In this document: in pieces, positions 53,428 through 62,920 of the stretch
Numbering within the stretch: position 1 is the stretch's first letter
How the letters are laid out: every line of letters starts with the position of its first letter
Assembly (NCBI GenBank): GCA_035276475.1
Contig: DATELQ010000162.1
Location: 28,050-92,049, forward strand
DNA: 64,000 nucleotides
Source of the DNA: DATDFB01 sp035276475
Lineage (GTDB): Bacteria; Acidobacteriota; Thermoanaerobaculia; Gp7-AA8
Reading direction: 5' to 3'
Position numbers and translations under genes: made by a program
The notes under the pieces: model-generated
Seen by the model: only the letters and a program-made list of their open reading frames with translations
Told to the model about the DNA's origin: nothing
Databases searched by the model: none

Positions 53428-53431
<4 letters not shown>
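52130..53431 (-). CDS. murD: UDP-N-acetylmuramoyl-L-alanine--D-glutamate ligase
   Basis: A 433-residue Mur ligase that adds D-Glu. Motifs are the N-terminal GAGKSGVAAANFLAARG, the ATP loop VTGSNGKSTTTTLIGE, NITPDHMDRY, and the C-terminal VNDSKGTNVDATLKSL and LILGGKDKAGEF, which are specific to MurD. The ATG overlaps the mraY stop by four bases. A longer in-frame extension upstream runs through mraY in another frame and is not coding. Confidence 0.95.
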
Positions 53432-54521
<1,090 letters not shown>

Positions 54522-54522
<1 letters not shown>

Positions 54523-55883
54523 TAGTGCGCACCCTCCAACTGCGAGACGACTTTGTCGAGGCCGATGCCGCGGCTCGCCTTGACGAGCACGAGGTCGCCC
54601 TCGCGGATGAAGCCCTTCAGAAACTCCGCCGCGCCGGCGGCGTCGTCGAAGTGATGGAGCTGGTCGTCGCGGAAGCCCGCTTCCTTCGCGCCGTCGAGGA
54701 GGGCGCGGCTGCGCTTCCCGACGCCGACGACGACGTCGATCGACTTCGGCACACCTCTCCCCGCCTCGGCGTGGTACTCGAGCTCGCGCTCGCCGAGCTC
54801 CAGCATGTCGCCGATGACAGCGATGCGGCGCCCGCTGACGTCGGCTTGTTCAAGGAGCGTGAGCGCGCGCGCAAGTGCGTATGGATTCGAGTTGTACGTG
54901 TCGTCGTAGATCGTGGCGCCCAAGGCGTGCACGACGACGCCGCGGTGATAGGCGGGCTTGAGCTGCTCGATGCCGCGGACGATGCCGTCCCACGAGATGC
55001 CGACGACGCGCGCCGTGGCGATGGCGGCGAGGAGGTTCTCGAGGTTGTGCCGGCCCGGCAGCGCCAGCTCCATCGGATGGTCTTTGAGCTTGAAGGAGAC
55101 GCCGAGGAGACCGCGTTCGCGGACGTCGGTGGCGTGGAACATGGCGTCGTGCTCGATGCCGTACGTGACCTTCGTGCCCGGGAAGCGCTGGCTGATGCGC
55201 ATCACGTGCTCGTTGTCGGTGTTGATGACGATCGTGCCGTCGGGCTTGACGTTCTCGAGCAGCTCCGCCTTGGCCTCGGCGATTTTCTCGACGGTGCCGA
55301 AGAACTCGATGTGCACCGGGCCGATGTTCGTGTAGACGCCGACGTCCGGATGGGTGAGCCCGGCGAGGAGGGCGATCTCGCCCTTGTGGTTCATCCCCAT
55401 CTCGCTGACGACGACTTCGGCGTCGTCCGGCACGTTGTCGATGCAGAGCGGGCAGCCGATCAGGTTGTTGAAGTTGCCCCACGACTTGAACGTGCGCCGC
55501 TCCGTGCCGATGAGCGTGGCGATCATCTCTTTCGTCGTAGTCTTGCCGGCAGAGCCGGTGATGCCGATGAGCGTGAAGGGCTGCCGCTGGCGGATGGAGC
55601 GCGCGAGGTTCTGCAGCGCGGCGGTGGTGTCGTCGACTTTGACGATGCCTTTGCCGGCCGGCAGCGGATCGGGGAGCTGCGAGACGACGGCGCCGCGGGC
55701 GGTGGCGAGGGCCTGCTCGAGGAATTGATGGCCGTCGAGGCGCTCGCCCTGGATGGCGAAGAAGGCGGAGTCGGGCTTGGCTTCGCGCGAGTCGATGACG
55801 ACGGAGCTGGTAACGACGTCGCCACCCTGCACGACCGTGCCGCCGGTCATCTCGGCGATCTGGGAGAAGGTCAGAGTCGGCAC
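54522..55883 (-). CDS. murF: UDP-MurNAc-tripeptide--D-Ala-D-Ala ligase
   Basis: A 453-residue Mur ligase adding the D-Ala-D-Ala dipeptide. It shows VDTRE-like VIDSREAKPDSAFFAI, the ATP loop GITGSAGKTTTKEMIA, EMGMNHKGEIALL, and C-terminal DTYNSNPYALARAL with IAVIGDMLELG, all typical of MurF. The GTG start has GGGAGGG upstream and matches the family length; a TTG 30 codons earlier would begin inside a predicted hairpin. A 122-base gap separates it from murE, one of only two large gaps in the cluster's overlapping part. Confidence 0.94.
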
Positions 55884-55912
55884 GCTGCCCTCCCCCGGCC
55901 CGTCCGCGCGTC

Positions 55913-55968
55913 CTCTCCGGCGATCGTCTCCCTTCCCCAGAACTGCCCGACGATCGCCGCCGGGAGAG
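55913..55968. promoter_or_regulatory. Stem-loop in the murE-murF gap
   Basis: GGCGATCGTC and GACGATCGCC form a perfect 10-bp inverted repeat around 20 bases. Beyond it CTCTCC and GGAGAG add six more pairs, with a four-base bulge on one side. In the dcw mRNA this 16-bp hairpin ends about 30 bases before the murF GTG. It has no T tract, so it is not an intrinsic terminator; a role in murF translation or mRNA stability is inference. Confidence 0.65.
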
Positions 55969-56005
55969 AGCAACGCGAGATAGAGTAGTTCATTCTCATA
56001 ACGAT

Positions 56006-57445
56006 TTAAAGCAACATTTTCTCGTTGCGCTTTTTCAGGGCGAGCTCGGCTTCCTCGCGGTCGTCGAAGTGGACGACGCGGTCGCCGATGACCTGATACG
56101 TTTCGTGACCTTTGCCGGCGATGACGACGATGTCGTTCGCCGCGGCGTTGTCGATGGCATGCGCGATGGCATCGCGCCGGTTCTCGATGACCGTCGCGCC
56201 GGGAGCGGCGGCGACGATCTCCTCGATGATTTTGTGCGGCTCTTCGCTGCGCGGGTTGTCGCTGGTGACGACGACGCAGTCGGCCCCGCGCGCGGCGATC
56301 GCCCCCATCTGCGGGCGCTTGCCCTTATCGCGGTCGCCGCCGCAGCCGAAGACGACCCAGAGCTTCGACTCGGGCTTCAGCTCGCGCACGGCGGCGAGCA
56401 GTTTCTCGAGCGCGTCGGGCTTGTGCGCGTAGTCGACGATGACCATCGGCGCGTCGGACGACGGCGTGCCGACGTACTCGAATCGCCCCGGCACGGCCTC
56501 GAGCGCGCGCACGCCGGCCTCGATCGCCTTCGGGTCGATGCCGACGGCGAGCGCGGCGCCGATGGCACCGAGCCAGTTGTAGAGATTCGGGATGCCGAGA
56601 AGGTGCGACTCGATGTGGAGGTCGCCCTGCGGCGTGACGATGCGGCCGTGCAGGCGGAAGAAATCGAACGTCGAGTCGGGATGAATGTCGGCGCGCTCGT
56701 CGCGGCCGAAGGAGATGACGGCGTCGCCGAGCTCGCCGGCCAGGCGGCGGCCGTACTCGTCATCGACGTTCACGATGGCCGTCTTCTTCGTCCGGTCGAT
56801 CTGATCGAAGAGGATGCGCTTGGCCTGGAAGTACTCCTCGAAGGTGTTGTGGAAGTCGAGGTGGTCCTGCGAGAGGTTCGTGAAGACGGCGGCGGCAAAG
56901 TGGATGCCGTAGGTGCGCTTCAGCGCGAGCGCGTGCGACGAGACTTCCATCACGGCGTGGCGCACGCCGGCGTTCACCATCTTGGCGAACCACTGATGGA
57001 GCATGACGGCGTCGGGCGTGGTGCGGTCGGCGACGAGGCGCTCGTCGCCGGCGCGGTATTCGATCGTGCCGATGAGACCGGCCGGCTCGCCCGCTGCGTC
57101 GAAGATCGACTCGATCATTTTCGTCGTCGTCGTCTTCCCCGAGGTGCCGGTGACGCCGATGAGGGAGAGCTTGTCGGCCGGACGGCCGTAGAAGTTCGCG
57201 GCGAGGATTGCCAGTGCCTGGCGCGCGTCGGCGACGTGGACGTCGGCGTCCGCGCTCTCGCCGACGATGACGGCCGCGCCGTTCTGGCGAGCGGAGCCGA
57301 TGAACTTTGCGCCGTCTTTTTGCGTCCCGGGGATGGCGACGAAGAGCGCGCCGGGAACCACCAACCGCGAGTCCGAGGTGACGGCGGTGATGTCGACGTC
57401 GCGATCGGTCGTGGCGACGTCGCGGAGGAGATCGCGCAGCTTCAT
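56006..57445 (-). CDS. murE: UDP-MurNAc-L-Ala-D-Glu--meso-diaminopimelate ligase
   Basis: A 479-residue Mur ligase that adds the third amino acid. The ATP loop is GVTGTSGKTTTTKMIE, followed by MEVSSHALALKR, FTNLSQDHLDFH and VDYAHKPDALEKLL. The amino-acid pocket motif is DNPRSEEP; DNPR marks meso-diaminopimelate enzymes, whereas lysine enzymes have a different sequence at this site. This supports Gram-negative A1-gamma peptidoglycan. The ATG overlaps the ftsI stop (ATGA). Confidence 0.95.
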   Translation of the reverse strand: MKLRDLLRDVATTDRDVDITAVTSDSRLVVPGALFVAIPGTQKDGAKFIGSARQNGAAVIVGESADADVHVADARQALAILAANFYGRPADKLSLIGVTGTSGKTTTTKMIESIFDAAGEPAGLIGTIEYRAGDERLVADRTTPDAVMLHQWFAKMVNAGVRHAVMEVSSHALALKRTYGIHFAAAVFTNLSQDHLDFHNTFEEYFQAKRILFDQIDRTKKTAIVNVDDEYGRRLAGELGDAVISFGRDERADIHPDSTFDFFRLHGRIVTPQGDLHIESHLLGIPNLYNWLGAIGAALAVGIDPKAIEAGVRALEAVPGRFEYVGTPSSDAPMVIVDYAHKPDALEKLLAAVRELKPESKLWVVFGCGGDRDKGKRPQMGAIAARGADCVVVTSDNPRSEEPHKIIEEIVAAAPGATVIENRRDAIAHAIDNAAANDIVVIAGKGHETYQVIGDRVVHFDDREEAELALKKRNEKMLL

Positions 57446-59370
57446 CGCCCCGCCTCCGCGAGGGTCAGCGTCACAGCGTGGTTCGTCGGCAAAGCTCCGC
57501 CCGGCATGGGATTTTGTGAGGCGACGACGCCGCTTCCCGTTGCGTGCACCGTGAGCCCGGCGGCGACTGCGCGGGCGATAGCCGCGCGCGCGTCGAGTCC
57601 TCGCAAATCGGGAACGCCCGGCTCGGGCCTCGCCGGTTTCGGTTGCGAAAATGCGGCCAGCATCGGCGTCCCGGCGACGATGGTCCGCTGCGGCAACGAT
57701 GGCGGCACGCCGAGGTAGCGAAGGGCGGGCTCGGCGATCTCTTTGAAGGCCGGCGCGGCGATCGTGCCGCCGTACTGCGCCCCCTTCGGCTCGTCGACGA
57801 CGATGAGGATTGCCAGGCGCGGCCGGTCGGCCGGAACGTAGCCCGCGAACGACGCCACGACGCGGTCCATGGTGTAGCCACCGCGCGCCGCCTTCTGCGC
57901 CGTGCCGGTCTTGCCGGCCACGACATGCTCGGCGAGCGCGGCTTTCTGGCCGGTGCCGCGCGCCACGACCGCTTTCAGAATCTCGTTCAGGACCGCCGCC
58001 GTCTTCTCCGACACGACGCGCACCGGCGCCGCGCGCGGCGGCGCGTAGATGGTGTTGCCGCTGCTGTCGACGACGCGGTCGACGATGCGCGGCTGCACGC
58101 GCACGCCGCCGTTCGCGATGGCCGCCACCGCCGTCACGACCTGTAGCGGCGTCACGCTGATCTCCTGCCCGATCGACATACTCGCGTTCGAGAGCGCCGA
58201 CCAGTTCTGCGTCCGCCGCACCAGACCCGTCGCCTCGCCCGGCAGCGGCACGCCGGTGCGCTCGCCGAAGCCGAAGCGGCGGATCATCGAGTAGAAGCGG
58301 CTCGCACCGACGGACAAGCCGACACGCACGGCGCCGACGTTCGACGAATGCACCATGACGTCTTCGAAGGTGATGACGCCGTAGTGGTTGCCGCCGTGCT
58401 CGTGGATCTCCGTGTTGGCGATCTGGATGAAGCCGTTGCCGCAGTCGATGAACTGCGACGGCGTGACGAGCCCCTCTTCGAGCCCCGCCGACGCCGTGAC
58501 GATCTTGAACGTCGAGCCGGGCTCGTAGGCGTCCTGCACATTGCGGTTGCGCCACGCCGCTGGATTGAAATCTCCGAAGTGATTCGGATCGAACGTCGGA
58601 ACCGAGGCCATGGCCAGGATGGCGCCGTCGTTCGGATCCATGACGATGGCGGTGCCGGCGGCGGCGTGGTAGTCGTCGACGGCGCGCTCCAGGGCGCGCT
58701 CGGTGATGAATTGGATGACGGCGTCGATGGTCAGCACGACGTCGTGGCCATCGACCGGCCGGTTCGCTCCTTCGGCGCCAACCAAGTACATGCTCCGACG
58801 CGCGTCGCGCAGCAGCGTGACTTTGCCGGGCTTGCCGCGCACCCAGCGGTCGAACGAATGCTCGATGCCGGCGAGGCCGTTGCCGTCGACGCCGGCGTAG
58901 CCGATGACGTTCGCGGCGAGCATGCCGCGCGGGTACGAGCGGCGGTGCTCTTCGAAGGTGTAGATGCCGGGCACGTGCAGGTTCTTGATCTGCGCGGCGA
59001 CGTCGAGCGGCAACTGCCGCGCGAGCCAGACGAAGGCGCCGCCGCCGGCGAGCTTCTGCTCGATGTCGCGCGCGCTCATCTGCAGCGGGCCGGCGAGCGC
59101 GCGCGCGGCGGCGCGGCGGTCGGCGATGGCTTGCGGGTCGGCGTAGATCGATTCGGCGGCGACGCTCTCCGCGAGGATGCGGCCGCGGGCGTCGCGGATG
59201 GCGCCGCGCACGGGCGCGAGCTCCAGCGTCCGCTCCTGCTGTCCTTTCGCTCGCGCCACATAATCGGCGTGGCGGACGATCTGGATGTAGGCGAGCCGCG
59301 CCACGACGACGATCGCCCACGCGGCGAGGACGGCGAAGAGCTGCAGGAGGCGGCGGTGCTGCAGGCTCAT
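57442..59370 (-). CDS. ftsI: Septal transpeptidase FtsI (PBP3) with a PASTA domain
   Basis: A 642-residue class B PBP. One membrane helix (LLQLFAVLAAWAIVVVARL) is followed by the dimerisation domain (APVRGAIRDARGRILA) and transpeptidase motifs SxxK in EPGSTFKIVTA, SxN in VHSSNVGAVR and KTG in VAGKTGTAQKA. The last 60 residues (VPDLRGLDARAAIARAVAAG, then QNPMPGG) form one PASTA domain, which in Gram-positive PBPs binds murein. PASTA tails are not found in E. coli FtsI. The ATG overlaps the ftsL stop by four bases. Confidence 0.93.
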   Translation of the reverse strand: MSLQHRRLLQLFAVLAAWAIVVVARLAYIQIVRHADYVARAKGQQERTLELAPVRGAIRDARGRILAESVAAESIYADPQAIADRRAAARALAGPLQMSARDIEQKLAGGGAFVWLARQLPLDVAAQIKNLHVPGIYTFEEHRRSYPRGMLAANVIGYAGVDGNGLAGIEHSFDRWVRGKPGKVTLLRDARRSMYLVGAEGANRPVDGHDVVLTIDAVIQFITERALERAVDDYHAAAGTAIVMDPNDGAILAMASVPTFDPNHFGDFNPAAWRNRNVQDAYEPGSTFKIVTASAGLEEGLVTPSQFIDCGNGFIQIANTEIHEHGGNHYGVITFEDVMVHSSNVGAVRVGLSVGASRFYSMIRRFGFGERTGVPLPGEATGLVRRTQNWSALSNASMSIGQEISVTPLQVVTAVAAIANGGVRVQPRIVDRVVDSSGNTIYAPPRAAPVRVVSEKTAAVLNEILKAVVARGTGQKAALAEHVVAGKTGTAQKAARGGYTMDRVVASFAGYVPADRPRLAILIVVDEPKGAQYGGTIAAPAFKEIAEPALRYLGVPPSLPQRTIVAGTPMLAAFSQPKPARPEPGVPDLRGLDARAAIARAVAAGLTVHATGSGVVASQNPMPGGALPTNHAVTLTLAEAGR

Positions 59371-59702
59371 TTGATCTTCTTTTCCACTTGCACGACCGCG
59401 CGCGGATCGGTGCGCTCGAAGCCGAGCTTCGTCGCTTTCTGCTCGACCTGCTGGAGCGACGTCAGGCGGTCGAGCTCGAGCTGCAGGGCCTTGTTCGCGT
59501 TCTCGATCTCCGCGCGGCGCTTCTGCAGCCGCGTGGCCTCGTGACCGAGGCGGATCACCTCGAGGTTCTGGTAGGTGAAGAGCGCCAGGAAGATGCCGAC
59601 GGGGAGGCCGAAGAGGACGACGCCAATGAGCTCACGCAGACGCCGCCGGTCGCGCTCCCGGACGATATGGACGTTGTCGATGGACTTTTTCTGCGCGTAC
59701 AT
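59367..59702 (-). CDS. ftsL: Division protein FtsL
   Basis: 111 residues: a basic cytoplasmic start (IVRERDRRRLREL), one membrane helix (IGVVLFGLPVGIFLALFTY) and a periplasmic coiled coil (ATRLQKRRAEIENANKAL) that ends in a short tail. This is the FtsL/DivIC layout, and the position between rsmH and ftsI decides the name. I use ATG coding MYAQKKSID; a TTG six codons earlier lies inside the 3' arm of the rsmH-ftsL stem. No good ribosome binding site precedes either start. Confidence 0.82.
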   Translation of the reverse strand: MYAQKKSIDNVHIVRERDRRRLRELIGVVLFGLPVGIFLALFTYQNLEVIRLGHEATRLQKRRAEIENANKALQLELDRLTSLQQVEQKATKLGFERTDPRAVVQVEKKIK

Positions 59703-59715
59703 GGCCGCACTCGAA

Positions 59716-59860
59716 GCCAAGGAACAAGGGTGAAGATCTGCCTACACGCACGATCGCGAAAGCCATCCACACGCACCCACGCTCCACGCTCCACCCCTCC
59801 CGAGCTCACGCCACCGCACTCACACCCACCCTTCCCCAACCTTCACCCTTGCTCCTTGGC
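59716..59860. promoter_or_regulatory. 20-bp long-range inverted repeat linking rsmH end and ftsL start
   Basis: GCCAAGGAACAAGGGTGAAG at 59716-59735 and CTTCACCCTTGCTCCTTGGC at 59841-59860 are reverse complements at 19 of 20 positions. In the dcw mRNA the single mismatch becomes a G-U pair, giving an unbroken 20-bp helix with a 105-base loop. The 5' arm contains the last five codons and the stop of rsmH. The 3' arm ends 13 bases before the ftsL ATG. The helix would bring the rsmH stop next to the ftsL start or hide the ftsL start region, depending on ribosome traffic. Confidence 0.75.
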
Positions 59861-60778
59861 TCCTGCGTTACTTTTCTCCGCGACCCTCAGCTTCGCGCTG
59901 CGCGACCGCGGATTTCGATCGATCTCTTCCTCTGAGGCAGTCACCGGCCGGTGCGTCAGCACCGTCACGACTCGCTTCGCGCCGCACGCGCAGACCGGGA
60001 GTCCCGGCGGGCACGTGCACTCCCCTTCGAGCCGCCGCAGCGCGCGCTTGACGATGCGGTCCTCGAGCGAGTGAAAGGCGATGACGGCGATGCGCGCGCC
60101 CGGCTCGAGGACGCTCACGGCGTCGTCGACGAAACGATCGAGCCCGATGAGCTCCTCGTTCGCGGCGATGCGGATGGCCTGGAACGTGAGCGTGGCGGGG
60201 TCGATGTCGTGCGGCTTTTTCGCGCGCTTGACGCTGCGGACGACGTCCGCAAGCTGCGTGGTCGTGTCGAGCGGCCGCGCTTCGATGATGGCTCGCGCGA
60301 TGCGCCGCGCCATCGGCTCCTCGCCATACTCGCGAAGGATCCGCCCCAACTCCTCCTCGGATGCCGCATTCACGATTTCCGCGGCGGAGACGCTGTCGGG
60401 CCCCATGCGCATGTCGAGCGGCGCGTCGAAGCGGAACGAGAATCCGCGCGACGCGTCGTCGAGCTGCATCGAGGAGACGCCGAGATCGGCGAGCACGCCG
60501 GAGACGGCGTCGATGCCTTGTTGCCTCAGAATTTCAATGAGCTGCTCGTGGCGCCCCTGTACGAGCGCCACACGGTCCCCGAATCGCCTCAGCCGTTCGC
60601 GCGCGAGCTCGAGCGCCCGCGGATCGCGATCGACGCCAAGCAGCCGCGCCTCCGGGTACCGTTCCAGCAGCCCCTCGGCGTGTCCACCCAGCCCGACCGT
60701 CGCATCGACGAGCATCCCGCTGTCGCGCGCGGGGCGGAGAGATTCGACGACTTCGTTGAAAAGAACTGATTGGTGCAC
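59843..60778 (-). CDS. rsmH: 16S rRNA (cytosine1402-N4)-methyltransferase RsmH
   Basis: 311 residues. The start HQSVLFNEVVESL, the SAM-binding loop VDATVGLGGHAEGLLE, SGVLADLGVSSMQLDD with SRGFSFRFDAPLDMRM, and the C-terminal IAFHSLEDRIVKRAL are diagnostic for RsmH (MraW). It methylates C1402 in the ribosomal decoding centre. A GTG starts the gene three bases after the mraZ stop. The C-terminus carries a Cys cluster (CTCPPGLPVCACG) that occurs in many family members. Confidence 0.95.
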   Translation of the reverse strand: MHQSVLFNEVVESLRPARDSGMLVDATVGLGGHAEGLLERYPEARLLGVDRDPRALELARERLRRFGDRVALVQGRHEQLIEILRQQGIDAVSGVLADLGVSSMQLDDASRGFSFRFDAPLDMRMGPDSVSAAEIVNAASEEELGRILREYGEEPMARRIARAIIEARPLDTTTQLADVVRSVKRAKKPHDIDPATLTFQAIRIAANEELIGLDRFVDDAVSVLEPGARIAVIAFHSLEDRIVKRALRRLEGECTCPPGLPVCACGAKRVVTVLTHRPVTASEEEIDRNPRSRSAKLRVAEKSNAGAKEQG

Positions 60779-60781
60779 GGC

Positions 60782-61234
60782 TCAAACCCCGTGCAACTCC
60801 AACTCCTTGTAGTCTTCGTCGGTCAGCGGGTTCTCCGCGAGCCGGCGCTGGATCCGCTCCTCGTTCCAAACGATGAGGTGGTCGTTGTTGCCGATGACCA
60901 CCACGTCGTCGGCGATGCCGGCCACGGTCCGGAGCACGGCCGGGATCAGCACCCGCCCCTGCCCGTCGATCGTGCCGGTCTGGCCGAAGTAGTTGAGGCG
61001 CTCGAGGAGCTTCTTCTTCGGTTGGGAGGCCGAGGGCACCTTGGCGAGGCGGGCCTGGTAGTCGAACCAGACCGCCATCGGGTAGATCAGCGCCCGCTGC
61101 CCGTCCTCCGAGGTGATGAAGCAGTCCGGACCGTACTTCTGCTCAATGATCTTGCGGAACTCGGCGGGGATTTTGAGCCGACCTTTGTCGTCGACTTTCG
61201 CGGGGGCATGCCCCATCAGTACGCTGTCCACCAC
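60782..61234 (-). CDS. mraZ: Transcriptional regulator MraZ
   Basis: A 150-residue protein with two SpoVT/AbrB-type swapped-hairpin domains, seen as KVDDKGRLKIPAEFR and IDGQGRVLIPAVLR (DxxxR motifs). MraZ forms a ring-shaped oligomer that binds direct repeats in its own promoter and usually represses dcw. Four such repeats lie just upstream. The start is a GTG (GTGGTG pair) with AAAGGTGA before it. rsmH follows after three bases. Confidence 0.95.
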   Translation of the reverse strand: MVDSVLMGHAPAKVDDKGRLKIPAEFRKIIEQKYGPDCFITSEDGQRALIYPMAVWFDYQARLAKVPSASQPKKKLLERLNYFGQTGTIDGQGRVLIPAVLRTVAGIADDVVVIGNNDHLIVWNEERIQRRLAENPLTDEDYKELELHGV

Positions 61235-61245
61235 CGAATTTCACC

Positions 61246-61274
61246 TTTGTAGCGTGCATACTTACCACTGTTGA
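61246..61274 (-). promoter_or_regulatory. Possible mraZ promoter
   Basis: TCAACA (4 of 6) and TACAAA (4 of 6) are separated by 17 bases and lie among the GTGG boxes. Transcription would start only a few bases before the mraZ start codon, leaving little room for the AAAGGTGA ribosome binding site. The call is therefore weak and a start farther upstream is possible. Confidence 0.3.
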
Positions 61275-61304
61275 CCACTTCTGTCCACAAGTTTCCACGA
61301 TTTG
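61265..61304 (-). promoter_or_regulatory. MraZ operator: four GTGG boxes at 10-bp spacing
   Basis: On the minus strand GTGG occurs four times at exactly 10-base intervals (GTGGAAACTT, GTGGACAGAA, GTGGTCAACA, GTGGTAAGTA). MraZ operators in E. coli (TGGGA boxes) and Mycoplasma (GTGG boxes) have the same 10-bp direct-repeat form. The boxes lie 30-65 bases before the mraZ start, over the likely -35 region, so autorepression of the dcw cluster is expected. Confidence 0.8.
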
Positions 61305-61307
61305 TAG

Positions 61308-61340
61308 AAAAAAAGAGGACAGGCGCGCCTGCCTGCCCTC
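61308..61340 (-). terminator. Intrinsic terminator of the FG-GAP gene
   Basis: On the minus strand GGCAGG-CGCG-CCTGTC forms a 6-bp stem (one G-U), strengthened by GAGG pairing with CCTC outside a small bulge, and is followed by seven T. It ends the upstream transcript right before the mraZ operator, insulating the dcw cluster. Confidence 0.75.
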
Positions 61341-61351
61341 CCCCTTTGAAG

Positions 61352-62920
61352 CTATTGCACGTAGGCGTCGACGTCCATCGTGAACGACTGCCCCTGGCAC
61401 GTGCTCTTCACGTACGTGGTCCCCTTGTAATGCCCATCCTCGACGCGGCGGAGGGTGCTGTACATGACGTCGCCGGAGAACGTGCCGACGCGGATGACTT
61501 GGTCGTTCGGCTCGATGACGGCGTCGATGTGCTTGCCGCTCCTCGTTGTGCCGCCGGCGAAGATGCCGTCGCGCTGGAACTGCAACGTGTCGTCCAGGCC
61601 GTAGCAGCGGCCGGTGATGAGATCGACGTAGCCGGGGACGACGTGCAACGTCAGCGAGCCGGCCGTGGAGGACGCGACTGACGTGCCCGGCCGTCCAGCA
61701 GCGCGGCGGCGCGGCGGCCCGATGTCTTCGGCCGCTTTGTCCTGCAGCAGCAGAAACGCGCGCTGCGGCATCGGCTGGTCCCAGGAGTTGAAGGCGTAGA
61801 GATCGGCGGGCGAGTCCGCGCGGAACTTGCCGGCGAAGACGTTGAAGCCGCGATACCAGAAGCCCGGGCCTTCGTTCGGCTCCGGAGCGGCCAGGGTGAT
61901 GCGGGCGGCTTCGTGGAGCGTGCCGTTCGAGTACGTCATGACGGAGACGTTGCTGTGCGGCGTTCCGAGCGCGACGTCCCAGCGCTGCGTGCTGGAAAAG
62001 TGAATCAGGGCGATGGTGGCGCCGGCCGGCTGCGACGACTCCGGATCGACGGGGCCGGCCTGGCCGGTGGCCATGCGCGGGAAGCCGCCATGCCCGTCGC
62101 CGAAGAAGACCGTCACCATCCCGACGCTGTTGTCCCAGACGAGGTCGTTGTTGCGGTCGCCGTCGATGTCGGCGATGTGCAGTCCGTAGCCGAGTCCATA
62201 TTCAAAGGATGTGAAGCGCTCCGGCAGGACGTCGAATTTGCCGTCGCCGCGGCCGGGGAGAATCACCAGCCCGTCCTCCGTCTTCAGGACGATGTCGGTC
62301 TTGCCGTCGCCGGTGATGTCGCCGGCGGCGAGGCGCTGGCGGCCGCCCTGGGCGGAGTACCAGTCGCTCCCGAGATGGACGGTGACGAAGTCGGTTTGCT
62401 CGAACGTGCCGTCGCCGCGCGAGCGGTAGAAGGCCAGGTCCTTCGTCGCCCAGTCGGGATAGAGATGCGGATAGGGGACGACGAAGTCGTCTTTGCCGTC
62501 GCCGTCGAAGTCGGCGATGAGCGGCGGGAGGTGGATGTCGCCCTGCGCGCTCGGCAGCGTATTCGTCGGCGCGACGAACTTGGTGAAGTGGCCGTGGCCG
62601 TCGTTCATCCAAATCGAGTACGGTCCCAGCGGCGGCATGGCGTAGACCGCCTGATCGGTGGTGAGGAGGTCGACGGCGCCGTCGCCGTTGGCGTCGAGCA
62701 CGCCGAGGACGCGGCCGGTGATGCCGAGGCCGATCGGCGCGGAGAGCTGGCCGTTGGCGTTGCGCTGCCAGGTGGTGTCGTCGATGACGTCGGTGAGGCC
62801 GTCGCCGTTGACGTCGCCGACGGTGGCGGAGCGCGACTCGGGCATTGGCTTCGGCGTCAGCTGCGCGAAGAGCGGGATTGCAACGAGGAGCAGGGCGATC
62901 AGGATGGCGACTTTTTTCAT
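61352..62920 (-). CDS. Secreted FG-GAP/VCBS repeat protein
   Basis: 522 residues with a signal peptide (MKKVAILIALLLVAIPLFAQ) and a strong GGAGGAG ribosome binding site. At least five calcium-binding loops of the FG-GAP type occur: GDVNGDGLTDVI, LDANGDGAVDLL, ADFDGDGKDDFV, GDITGDGKTDIV and ADIDGDRNNDLV. These repeats build a seven-bladed beta-propeller as in integrin-alpha-like bacterial proteins. The last 130 residues (after a Pro/Arg/Ala linker) form a separate beta domain ending FTMDVDAYVQ with a Cys pair (GRCYG, KSTCQG). It is probably extracellular; function unknown. Confidence 0.75.
   Translation of the reverse strand: MKKVAILIALLLVAIPLFAQLTPKPMPESRSATVGDVNGDGLTDVIDDTTWQRNANGQLSAPIGLGITGRVLGVLDANGDGAVDLLTTDQAVYAMPPLGPYSIWMNDGHGHFTKFVAPTNTLPSAQGDIHLPPLIADFDGDGKDDFVVPYPHLYPDWATKDLAFYRSRGDGTFEQTDFVTVHLGSDWYSAQGGRQRLAAGDITGDGKTDIVLKTEDGLVILPGRGDGKFDVLPERFTSFEYGLGYGLHIADIDGDRNNDLVWDNSVGMVTVFFGDGHGGFPRMATGQAGPVDPESSQPAGATIALIHFSSTQRWDVALGTPHSNVSVMTYSNGTLHEAARITLAAPEPNEGPGFWYRGFNVFAGKFRADSPADLYAFNSWDQPMPQRAFLLLQDKAAEDIGPPRRRAAGRPGTSVASSTAGSLTLHVVPGYVDLITGRCYGLDDTLQFQRDGIFAGGTTRSGKHIDAVIEPNDQVIRVGTFSGDVMYSTLRRVEDGHYKGTTYVKSTCQGQSFTMDVDAYVQ

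Noticed and set aside
56006..59320. A 1104-codon open frame suggesting an FtsI-MurE fusion
   Set aside because: Only the last 479 codons match MurE; the rest is a different frame of ftsI, which has its own well-supported frame and stop.
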